The notes beneath the pieces are model-generated. The model saw only the letters and a program-made list of their open reading frames with translations, was not told the origin of the DNA and did not search any database. The translations under genes were made by a program, and so were the position numbers. From Candidatus Kerfeldbacteria bacterium (GTDB taxonomy: Bacteria > Patescibacteriota > Patescibacteriia > UBA9570): DNA of 19,378 nucleotides. Where the stretch lies: assembly GCA_003512175.1 (NCBI GenBank), contig DOSP01000096.1, positions 1 to 19,378 on the forward strand, written 5' to 3'. Below, piece after piece: positions 8,734 to 15,640 of the stretch (positions are counted from its first letter, which is position 1; each line of letters begins with the position of its first letter).

Positions 8734-8757
8734 TCTATTTTTTTATCGAGATGTCAA
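8729..8757 (-). promoter_or_regulatory. Promoter-like element upstream of P5
   Basis: On the minus strand TTGACA (8752-8757) is followed by an A-rich stretch ending in AAAAAAATAG, then ACCTAA. The -10 box is weak. However, the order TTGACAT, CG, AAAAAATAG, CCTAA repeats that of the TrmB promoter, with the CCTAA offset by one base. It lies in the 129-base gap between the DUF559 gene and P5. Confidence 0.45.
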
Positions 8758-8776
8758 ATATCATTAGACGATAAAC

Positions 8777-9199
8777 TCACCGATGTCCGCTTTGATCCCA
8801 CCACTCTGGCTCTCCTCCCTTGCAAGGGTGGAGAGAATATTGCTGGACACTTTTCAAAACACTATTCACATTGTTTAAAACTTCATCATTAGTAAACCGA
8901 ACAACTGTGAATCCATAACACTTAAGGATGTGATCACGATTTTGATCCCTAGTCTTTTGTGTCAGATGTACGCCGCCATCGACCTCAATAATCAATTTTA
9001 TTTCATAACAGACAAAATCAACAATATAGCGATCAATCGGATGTTGCCGCAAAAAACGTAATCCTAATAACTGTTTCTTTCTTAAAAATCGCCATAATAA
9101 TTCCTCGGCTTTCGTTTGATGAACTCTTAAATGGCTAGAAAAACTATGTAATTTCTTCTGCAATTTCACTTCTGTAGGTAGTCTTGTTTTCGTTAACAT
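8777..9199 (-). CDS. DUF559 (Vsr/endonuclease-like) protein
   Basis: This 140-residue protein matches the DUF559 pattern. It has Q-T-K-A-E-E-L-L-W near the N-terminus, then L-G-L-R-F-L-R-Q-H-P-I and Y-I-V-D-F-V-C. I-I-E-V-D-G-G-V-H follows, and then V-V-R-F-T-N-D-E-V-L. The D of V-D-F and the E-x-D are the likely PD-(D/E)xK-type acidic residues. The family is predicted to act on DNA, but activity cannot be judged here. The last ~20 residues (H-P-C-K-G-G-E-P-E-W-W-D-Q) are translated from a palindromic repeat and the left inverted repeat, so they are not family sequence. An AAGG lies about 10 bases before the ATG. The gene interrupts the paralogue array between P4 and P5. Confidence 0.85.
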   Translation of the reverse strand: MLTKTRLPTEVKLQKKLHSFSSHLRVHQTKAEELLWRFLRKKQLLGLRFLRQHPIDRYIVDFVCYEIKLIIEVDGGVHLTQKTRDQNRDHILKCYGFTVVRFTNDEVLNNVNSVLKSVQQYSLHPCKGGEPEWWDQSGHR

Positions 9200-9271
9200 A
9201 AGCTACCTTTAGAATACCTGTGAAGGTTCGTCAAGAAGTTTGTTCACCCCTGGGTTGGGGGTGGGATCAAA
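8791..9271. mobile_element. Candidate DUF559 mobile unit bounded by 12-bp inverted repeats
   Basis: TTTGATCCCACC at 8791-8802 recurs as its exact reverse complement, GGTGGGATCAAA, at 9260-9271. Only the DUF559 gene lies between. Each end is followed on the inside by a hairpin: a near-perfect 26-base palindrome at the left, and CACCCC/GGGGTG at the right. No convincing target duplication is seen. No transposase is present, so movement would depend on DUF559 or on another enzyme. The inverted repeat is short, and chance or a shared REP-type origin remains possible. Confidence 0.5.
8810..8835. repeat. 26-base near-perfect palindrome in the DUF559 gene tail
   Basis: The sequence reads CTCTCC-T-CCCTTGCAAGGG-T-GGAGAG, symmetrical except for one T:T pair. 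Its CTTGCAAG core is related to the hairpins at 2801-2822, 2841-2865 and 17350-17374. It sits just inside the left inverted repeat and is translated as the end of the DUF559 protein. Confidence 0.7.
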
Positions 9272-9277
9272 AAATAT

Positions 9278-10873
9278 TTAATAGATCTCCCGCTGATAAC
9301 ACTGGTCGCAGTAAACTTTCTCCGAACGATTTGGAGCATAACTACTCATAATAGTTGCTTGACAATTTGAACATGAACGCTGCCAAAGCCTACGAGGATT
9401 GCGACGCTGTAATCTGCTGGAATGGCGGCAATTTGGACAGATGGTAGGAGACGGCACATGTAATTGTGTATAAAATCGTAACTCTTGAGGAATAGTTTTG
9501 AAATATCTATTGCAAATAGTACACAGTAATGATGATTTTTGAAACGTTGCATCAACAACTTTTGATTCTCCCCAACGCCAACCACGTTGGAGACAATCAT
9601 TCTTAGTTAACGGCATATATTCTTGAGCAACAGTTTCATTATAAGCAAACGGTGAGAGTTGGGCTGGAAAAAATTCTCCCCATTCCCCTGTTACCTTCAT
9701 ATGCTCAATGAGTTTTTGTTTGAGTTGTTGATAGTCAACAGCGCTATATTGCTTATTAAAGATACAATATTTCTTTTTGTTTAAACCAATACAACCAAAT
9801 AAGTCCGAAGAATTATTACACTGATCACAATAAAAAATGTTATAACAGTAATGACTGGCCTGACTAAAAGCCGAATAACGCAGATTAAGTGTACTGATCA
9901 ATTCGTAGGCTGACTCTGGATCATACAGTGAATAATTAAGATCGTAGCAATCTTTGGCATCTAAAACATCATAGAGGTATTTTGAATTCTCACAATTAGT
10001 AACATTAAAGGCTTGCTCGACATTGTGACAGTTTTTTATATCGTTGCCAGTACATTGTTCAGAATTCACAATATAGGCAGCTCGGTGGATAGCTTGTTCC
10101 CGTAATAGCTTCTGATAGCGTTGTATGGCAGTTTGCCAACCTTGGTTTGTGTCTAGCTGTAATTTTTTTATTTCTTTGCGGTAGTCTGTTTGCGAATACG
10201 GTTTATTAAATAAATAGTAACTTTTGTGGCGTAAGTTAGTTGAAAAGGAACAATCATGACATGATTTTAAATCGTAGGAAAAAATGCAATTGATACAATC
10301 ATCTAAGTAACTTGCATACAGCACACTGTGACAGTGGTAACAACTAACAGCTTCATAACACAATTCTGAATTGTATACAAAAGTACAGTCCACACAATTC
10401 TTTGAATATTTCGTGAATAAATTGTAATAGCAATCTTCATTAGCCTCACCAGCTATGTCGAGATAGCAATTTTTGTCATCACCACAATAGTTGCAATAAT
10501 CACTATTTTCGCAATTGATAATATCAATTCCTAGCCGAGGAACTTTTTGCATAAGATCGTGCCACTGCTCGAAAAAAGGACGAGTAAAATCAATGTCTTG
10601 TCCATACGACGTTGGATCCCATTGATCACCATACCAGACAGATGGTTGATACACTGGGAATGGTGTAACTGACGGATACGTAGATACGAATTGCTGACCA
10701 CTTAAATCACACTTGCGCACATAGAAAGTACGATCATTACGCCAGGCCATTCGTCGTTGCAATCGACAGTCTGGACACAATTCCGGCGCTGGTACATCAA
10801 ACGATTGGTAGAACTTGCGATCCTGGTCAGTAATCTCGAACGTAGTGTTACATTGTCGACAAGTTTGATTCAT
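9278..10873 (-). CDS. Cys-rich zinc-ribbon/solenoid paralogue P4, second ribbon lost
   Basis: I choose the ATG at 10873 (531 residues, M-N-Q-T-C), one base after the P3 stop and 10 bases after a perfect AAGGAG. The frame extends upstream to 10948, but only through P3 sequence. Ribbon 1 is intact (C5/C8/C33/C36). Ribbon 2 keeps only C55; the other three positions are Ser58, Gln76 and Val79, so it cannot bind zinc in the usual way. Repeat domain 1 has 11 Cys, all in one phase. Repeat domain 2 and both caps are present. The C-terminal ribbons are complete (C451/C454/C479/C482 and C501/C504/C522/C525). The latter pair is plain CxxC, as in P2. This is the last gene before the DUF559 unit. Confidence 0.87.
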   Translation of the reverse strand: MNQTCRQCNTTFEITDQDRKFYQSFDVPAPELCPDCRLQRRMAWRNDRTFYVRKCDLSGQQFVSTYPSVTPFPVYQPSVWYGDQWDPTSYGQDIDFTRPFFEQWHDLMQKVPRLGIDIINCENSDYCNYCGDDKNCYLDIAGEANEDCYYNLFTKYSKNCVDCTFVYNSELCYEAVSCYHCHSVLYASYLDDCINCIFSYDLKSCHDCSFSTNLRHKSYYLFNKPYSQTDYRKEIKKLQLDTNQGWQTAIQRYQKLLREQAIHRAAYIVNSEQCTGNDIKNCHNVEQAFNVTNCENSKYLYDVLDAKDCYDLNYSLYDPESAYELISTLNLRYSAFSQASHYCYNIFYCDQCNNSSDLFGCIGLNKKKYCIFNKQYSAVDYQQLKQKLIEHMKVTGEWGEFFPAQLSPFAYNETVAQEYMPLTKNDCLQRGWRWGESKVVDATFQKSSLLCTICNRYFKTIPQELRFYTQLHVPSPTICPNCRHSSRLQRRNPRRLWQRSCSNCQATIMSSYAPNRSEKVYCDQCYQREIY

Positions 10874-10874
10874 A

Positions 10875-12452
10875 CTAAAACATCTCCTTTTGGTAACAAG
10901 ATTCACAATAAACGATTTCTTTCCGCTCTGGGCTATAAGTAGTTTCAAAACGATTGATACAGTCTGGCTTCATACACTGACGTGTCCACAATTGCACGGC
11001 ATTTTTGTGATTCAACCGATTCAGATGACGGCAATTGAAACATTGATTTGGTTGTGGCAGACCCATGGTTTCATAAAATTTCTCCTCCGCTGGAATCAAT
11101 TTAAAAGCTTTGCTGCACTGCCGACACAGTTTGGCATCGGCTATTCCAGATGTCCTTACGGACACCATGGCTTGCCGTTTTTGGGTAGGAAAGAAATCTT
11201 CAGCCACAGACTCTTCATAATGAAATGGCGATTGCTCAGTCGGCGGAAATTCGCCGTACTCACCAGCTTGCATCATCTGTTGTTTAATGGTCTGCAGCAT
11301 GGCATGATAATCTGTTTCACTATACTGCGTATTCAAAATGCAGAACTTTTGTTTGCGTAAACTGATGCTACCAAAACAATTCGTAGTATTAAAACAGAGC
11401 TCACAATATTCTAAATCACGCACGCTCCACCAGGTAATGTTACAAAAATGACAATTATAGGCATCCACCAGGCTGACGTCTTCATAGCCACTTTCGGCGG
11501 TACCGGTATATGATACATCATAGCTATCCTTCACTTGACCAATCGAAAACTTAATAAATTTACTTTGTTCCGTTTCGTTGACGTCAAAGCAGGTGGTGCA
11601 ATTCATCGAATTTGTAATATAATCCCCCGTGCAGTTTTCTGATTTAAGCTGGTGAGAGTAGCGGCTTGGTACAGTCAGCCGAAACTTGTCCCAATCTTCC
11701 TGAAAAGATTTCAGGCCAATCTCAGTATGCAGCTGGAGTTCTGACAATTTTATGGCGTAGTCCTCAGCGGAATATTGCTGATTAAAAATACAATACTGCT
11801 TGTTGCGCAAACCCTTGCAACCCAGGCAGTTTTGGCAATTACCACAATCTTCAATCATCCAACATTCTGTGCAGGACACACAATTGACTGCCCCCACTAC
11901 GCGATGCAGGAAACTGGAGTCAGCGGAATCATAGACTAACTCACTATCTACCACATTCAACGTGTCATAAGAGTTGTGACACTTGCGTGTGCCAACACCA
12001 TAGCCGCAATTTTCGTTATTACCATATGAGTTAGCGAACAATAAATAACAGTTTTTGTTATTGCCCGCATAATTAGTGTACTCAGAATTTTCACTGTTGG
12101 TGTTCGTTAACGCTACGCGCGGCACTACTTTACGTAAGTCATCGTATTGCCGAAAGAACGACCGGTCAGGATTATAATCTCGCGCATAGTCGAGCGGATC
12201 CCATTTGTCTGACCACCAACATTCTTGGCAATACACCACATACAGGCTATCGGGTCGATACATGGAAATAATCATCTTATGACAAAGATCACAATTGCGC
12301 TGGTACAAGTTATGTTCGTTACGCCAAGCCAACCGTCGTTGCATCCGGCACTGTGGACACAATGTGGGTTGTGGCACTGTAATACGTTTATAAAATTCTA
12401 AGTCACTTGGAGTGATGGTGAAGGTTGTTTTGCAGTGCAGACAGTGATTCAT
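10875..12452 (-). CDS. Cys-rich zinc-ribbon/solenoid paralogue P3
   Basis: This 525-residue protein has intact N-terminal ribbons (C4/C7/C32/C35 and C54/C57/C75/C78) and the W-W-S-D-K-W-D-P-L-D-Y-A-R-D-Y-N linker. In repeat domain 1, 9 of 10 Cys are in phase. The exception is the first, separated by a 2-residue insertion. Part of this domain uses Ser, Ala and Val where others use Cys. Repeat domain 2 contains a short Trp-Trp stretch. The C-terminal ribbon is C443/C446/C471/C474, followed by C-x4-C-x-N-R-F and C516/C519. The linker before that ribbon contains V-S-V-R-T-S-G, encoded by a small TGTCC...GGACA hairpin that may be a repeat remnant. The start codon is one base after the P2 stop. Confidence 0.87.
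   Translation of the reverse strand: MNHCLHCKTTFTITPSDLEFYKRITVPQPTLCPQCRMQRRLAWRNEHNLYQRNCDLCHKMIISMYRPDSLYVVYCQECWWSDKWDPLDYARDYNPDRSFFRQYDDLRKVVPRVALTNTNSENSEYTNYAGNNKNCYLLFANSYGNNENCGYGVGTRKCHNSYDTLNVVDSELVYDSADSSFLHRVVGAVNCVSCTECWMIEDCGNCQNCLGCKGLRNKQYCIFNQQYSAEDYAIKLSELQLHTEIGLKSFQEDWDKFRLTVPSRYSHQLKSENCTGDYITNSMNCTTCFDVNETEQSKFIKFSIGQVKDSYDVSYTGTAESGYEDVSLVDAYNCHFCNITWWSVRDLEYCELCFNTTNCFGSISLRKQKFCILNTQYSETDYHAMLQTIKQQMMQAGEYGEFPPTEQSPFHYEESVAEDFFPTQKRQAMVSVRTSGIADAKLCRQCSKAFKLIPAEEKFYETMGLPQPNQCFNCRHLNRLNHKNAVQLWTRQCMKPDCINRFETTYSPERKEIVYCESCYQKEMF
10884..10889 (-). promoter_or_regulatory. Ribosome-binding site AAGGAG inside the P3 C-terminal codons
   Basis: The Lys-Glu codons of the P3 tail (Q-K-E-M-F) form AAGGAG exactly 10 bases before the P4 ATG. 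This placement decides the P4 start at 10873 over the longer frame. Confidence 0.7.
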
Positions 12453-12453
12453 A

Positions 12454-14049
12454 TTAGTACACTTCTTTTTGAAAGCAAGACGTGCAGTAAATCATTTCTG
12501 GACGATCTGGTTGATAGGTAGTAGCTACTGTGGTGCGGCACTTCATACAGGTACGTGGCCATAGCTGTCTGGGATTACGCAATTGCATTCTAGCTAAATG
12601 CCGGCATTGTGGGCAAAGCTCCGGTTGCGGCACACCAAATTGTTTATAGTATTTTAATTCACTAGCAACCAGACGATAATTTTTCCTACAATCCCGACAG
12701 ACTAATAAATCCCCTTGAGCGGGCTTGTAATCAGCGGGATCAGGAACGTGCCACTGCCAACCATTGGTTTTTACTGTAGTCTCTGACCGTGGGAAATATT
12801 CTTGGGCGACCGTTTCATTATAGGCAAATGGCGATAAAGTAATTGGGTAAAACTCTCCCCATTCCCCCGCCGCCTGCATCGTGGTAATGATTTGGCGTGT
12901 GAGTTGCTGATAATCAGCTTCACTATATTGCTTATTCAAAATGCAAAATTTCTGTTTACGTAAACCGATACAACCGAATAAATCATGCGACGTAAAACAG
13001 TGATCACAATAAAATAAATTGTAATTACCGTCCCAACACACATTTAAACCCATACTATTCTGAGTTTGTAAGATACTATGACATTCGTAAGTTAATTCAC
13101 ACTGAACACCACCCGTATAAATATCACGACTATCTTTGGTTTCACGCACATCAAACATATAGGCTGTCTGCTCTTGGTCATACACGTCAAAACCGTAATC
13201 AGTCTGATTGCAACTCTTCATCAAATCACCAGTGCTAGCCTCACACTGTATTTGTTCACTAGCTACGTGCGGCTGAGTCAACTTAAACTGAGCTAATTGA
13301 GCACGATAATCTGCAATGGCAGTTGATGTCCACTGGATGGCCTCCAGGCGACATTTGTATTCCTGCTCTGTGAGCTGTTCATTAAACCAGCAGTACTGTT
13401 TGTTACGTAAGTTCACGCAACCAACACAATCATGACAACCATGTAAATTATAGGAAAAATAACAATCCCGACAACTGGCACAGCGCTGAGTAAACAGACA
13501 ATGATAACAATCACTACACTCAATCACTTCATAGCACAACTCACACTGATAGGGCATGATAAAATCAATACAATCTTTGGAGTAAGTTGGAAACATGCCA
13601 TAGAGACAATTTTCATTTTGAAAACCACCGGTCGATAAATATAAATTCTTCCCATCCACTGCCCAGGGTGCGTAATCACTATTTTCGCAATTACGAATGG
13701 TAATCGCCATCCGTGGCACCACTAATTGTAATTCCCGTATTTGCTCAAAAAAAGACTGACCAGGTTTATAATCACGCCCGAAACTCATAGGGTCCCAACG
13801 ATCCGATTGCCAACAATCCTGACAATAGATAGTAAAGGGTTTATCAGGTGAATATAATGAAATAGTTTTTTTCTTGCAGAGCTGACATGTTCCGGGATAT
13901 AAACTACGTTCATTGCGCCAAGCTAGGCGCCGTTGTTGTCGACAATTCGGACACAATGTTGGCGTTGACACTGCCATGCGGGTATAAAAATCCTGATCAC
14001 TGGTGGTGATGGTGAAAGCTTGTTGACATTGACGACAAGTTTTTTCCAT
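12454..14049 (-). CDS. Cys-rich zinc-ribbon/solenoid paralogue P2
   Basis: The ATG at 14049 (531 residues, M-E-K-T-C) is preferred because the ribbon begins at the same residue as in the paralogues and lies one base after the P1 stop. The frame extends to 14082 inside P1. All N-terminal ribbon Cys are present (C5/C8/C33/C36 and C55/C58/C76/C79). Repeat domain 1 has 13 Cys, all in one 3-residue phase, including runs of C-x2-C-x2-C. Repeat domain 2 is Cys-poor and richer in small and hydrophobic residues at the same lattice positions. The C-terminal ribbon is C451/C454/C479/C482, then a plain CxxC pair at C501/C504 and C522/C525. The tail is F-Q-K-E-V-Y. Function is unknown. Confidence 0.87.
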   Translation of the reverse strand: MEKTCRQCQQAFTITTSDQDFYTRMAVSTPTLCPNCRQQRRLAWRNERSLYPGTCQLCKKKTISLYSPDKPFTIYCQDCWQSDRWDPMSFGRDYKPGQSFFEQIRELQLVVPRMAITIRNCENSDYAPWAVDGKNLYLSTGGFQNENCLYGMFPTYSKDCIDFIMPYQCELCYEVIECSDCYHCLFTQRCASCRDCYFSYNLHGCHDCVGCVNLRNKQYCWFNEQLTEQEYKCRLEAIQWTSTAIADYRAQLAQFKLTQPHVASEQIQCEASTGDLMKSCNQTDYGFDVYDQEQTAYMFDVRETKDSRDIYTGGVQCELTYECHSILQTQNSMGLNVCWDGNYNLFYCDHCFTSHDLFGCIGLRKQKFCILNKQYSEADYQQLTRQIITTMQAAGEWGEFYPITLSPFAYNETVAQEYFPRSETTVKTNGWQWHVPDPADYKPAQGDLLVCRDCRKNYRLVASELKYYKQFGVPQPELCPQCRHLARMQLRNPRQLWPRTCMKCRTTVATTYQPDRPEMIYCTSCFQKEVY

Positions 14050-14050
14050 A

Positions 14051-15640
14051 TCAATAAACCATCTTTTTATAACAATCCTCACAATAGATTATTTCTTTCC
14101 GCTCCGGGTTATAGGCGGTTTGGAAACGGTTACCGCACCCACTACGCATACACTGTCGCTCCCACAGTTGGTATGGGGCTCGATAGCGCATGCGCTCTGC
14201 ATGACGGCAATCTGGACAACGCTGCGGCAATGGAATATGTTGTCGCTCATAAAACGACAATTCCGCTGGAACGAGTTTAAAATTCTTTTGACATTGTGTA
14301 CAGCTATAAATCTGCTTGGCCGGATCGGCTTGTCCATACGTCCCGGGCAACTGGTCTTGCCATGTCCAACCGCCAGCCAAGGCTTGTTCTTTGGTCAATG
14401 GAAAAAATTCATTGGCCATTGTTTCATTATACGCATATGTAGCCAAGGCAGGAGAAAAAAACTCTCCCCATTCCCCCGTCTGTGTCATATGTTCGATCAA
14501 CCGCTTACGGAGCTGGATGTATTCTTGTTCAGAATATTGCTGGTTCAAAATGCAGTACTGTTCATTTTTTAACGAAACACTACCAAAACAATGTTTCGGT
14601 CCATTCAAACACTGGTCACAATAGTCATTATCTTGCCCGTGCCAGACAACACTACAAAACCGGATATCCGAGGCTTGGCCACCACAGGCATGGGCTTCAT
14701 ACATTCGTTCGGCATCTTCGCCCCAAACTGTGTAATCATAAGAATCTTTTGTTTGAAAAATACCAAAGCAATAAGAGCAGCTCTCTGAAGCTCTGGTTTG
14801 AAAAGAATGATAGACCGATTTATTATTCAATAAGTAATCACCACTGATATCTTCATTACGAACTCCATGAAAATACTTTCTTGGAACCGTTCGAGCAAAA
14901 GCTTCAAACTCTTTGTCTAACGTCTGCCGTTGTTTCCACAGCTCTGCAAACTTCTCTGGTGTAACTGGTTTATTCTTGTAATGATACTGAACGTTCCGTA
15001 AACCCACACAAAGTAATGAATTGGATACTCCCACACAATCCACCAAATAGGCGCTGTCCCGACAATTAATGCAGTCACGACTATACTGCAATCCAAAACA
15101 ATCCTGGCTGTACATCGTTTCGTAACATAACTCACAAGAATCGTTGTAGGCACAGTCAACACTATCTTTCACATAATATGTACCGCTACTATATAACGTG
15201 TTCTCGTTATCATTGGCATCAAAAACCATGTAGCAATTTTTAAGCCGATAACAGTGGTTACAATAATCACTATTCTCTCCAGTGGCATCATTCATTAAGG
15301 CTATCCGCGGCACTCGTTTCTTGAGTTCTAACAATTGCTCGAAAAACGGCCGGCTCCAGTCGATGGCTTGCCCGTAATCTAATGGGTTCCAACGATCACT
15401 CCACCAGCATTCTCGACAATAAATGATATATGGTTTATCGGGTGAGTAGACAGACAAAGTTGCCTTACTACACAAGTCGCACTGTCGCTGATAGAGTGTG
15501 CGCTCATTACGAAATGTTAGCCTTAATCGAAACCGACACTGCGGACACTTAGTTGGAACCGGAACGCCGATTCGTTGATAAAAAGCCTGATCGCGGTCAG
15601 TGACAGGAAACGATTGCTGACACTGAGCACACGACTTCAT
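14051..15640 (-). CDS. Cys-rich zinc-ribbon/solenoid paralogue P1 (first of the array)
   Basis: This 529-residue protein has N-terminal ribbons C4/C7/C32/C35 and C54/C57/C75/C78. The linker is W-N-P-L-D-Y-G-Q-A-I-D-W-S-R-P-F-F. In repeat domain 1 all 9 Cys are in one phase. Repeat domain 2 ends with H-C-F-G-S-V-S-L and cap Q-Y-C-I-L-N-Q-Q-Y-S, then G-E-W-G-E-F-F. The C-terminal ribbon is C447/C450/C475/C478, with C497-x4-C502-x-N-R-F and C520/C523. The ATG overlaps the TGA of the Pro/Gln-rich gene (ATGA), with GGGGAG 10 bases upstream. The array therefore probably begins within the pilM operon. Function is unknown and no export signal is seen. Confidence 0.87.
   Translation of the reverse strand: MKSCAQCQQSFPVTDRDQAFYQRIGVPVPTKCPQCRFRLRLTFRNERTLYQRQCDLCSKATLSVYSPDKPYIIYCRECWWSDRWNPLDYGQAIDWSRPFFEQLLELKKRVPRIALMNDATGENSDYCNHCYRLKNCYMVFDANDNENTLYSSGTYYVKDSVDCAYNDSCELCYETMYSQDCFGLQYSRDCINCRDSAYLVDCVGVSNSLLCVGLRNVQYHYKNKPVTPEKFAELWKQRQTLDKEFEAFARTVPRKYFHGVRNEDISGDYLLNNKSVYHSFQTRASESCSYCFGIFQTKDSYDYTVWGEDAERMYEAHACGGQASDIRFCSVVWHGQDNDYCDQCLNGPKHCFGSVSLKNEQYCILNQQYSEQEYIQLRKRLIEHMTQTGEWGEFFSPALATYAYNETMANEFFPLTKEQALAGGWTWQDQLPGTYGQADPAKQIYSCTQCQKNFKLVPAELSFYERQHIPLPQRCPDCRHAERMRYRAPYQLWERQCMRSGCGNRFQTAYNPERKEIIYCEDCYKKMVY

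Noticed and set aside
9200..9277. Promoter for the DUF559 gene (TTGACG near 9229).
   Set aside because: No -10 box lies at an acceptable distance; the best candidates give spacers of about 12-15 bases.
10874..10948. Longer start for P4 at 10948.
   Set aside because: The extra 25 codons lie inside the P3 C-terminal coding region. The ATG at 10873 has a perfect ribosome-binding site and aligns with the paralogues.
14050..14082. Longer start for P2 at 14082.
   Set aside because: The extension overlaps P1 and is absent in the paralogues. The ATG at 14049 fits the one-base junction seen at the other genes.
1103..15640. Reading the regular Cys clusters as ferredoxin-type iron-sulfur or multiheme cytochrome proteins.
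   Set aside because: There are no C-x2-C-x2-C-x3-C-P sets and no CxxCH heme motifs. The spacing follows a 3/12-residue lattice over long stretches, which fits a repeat fold better.
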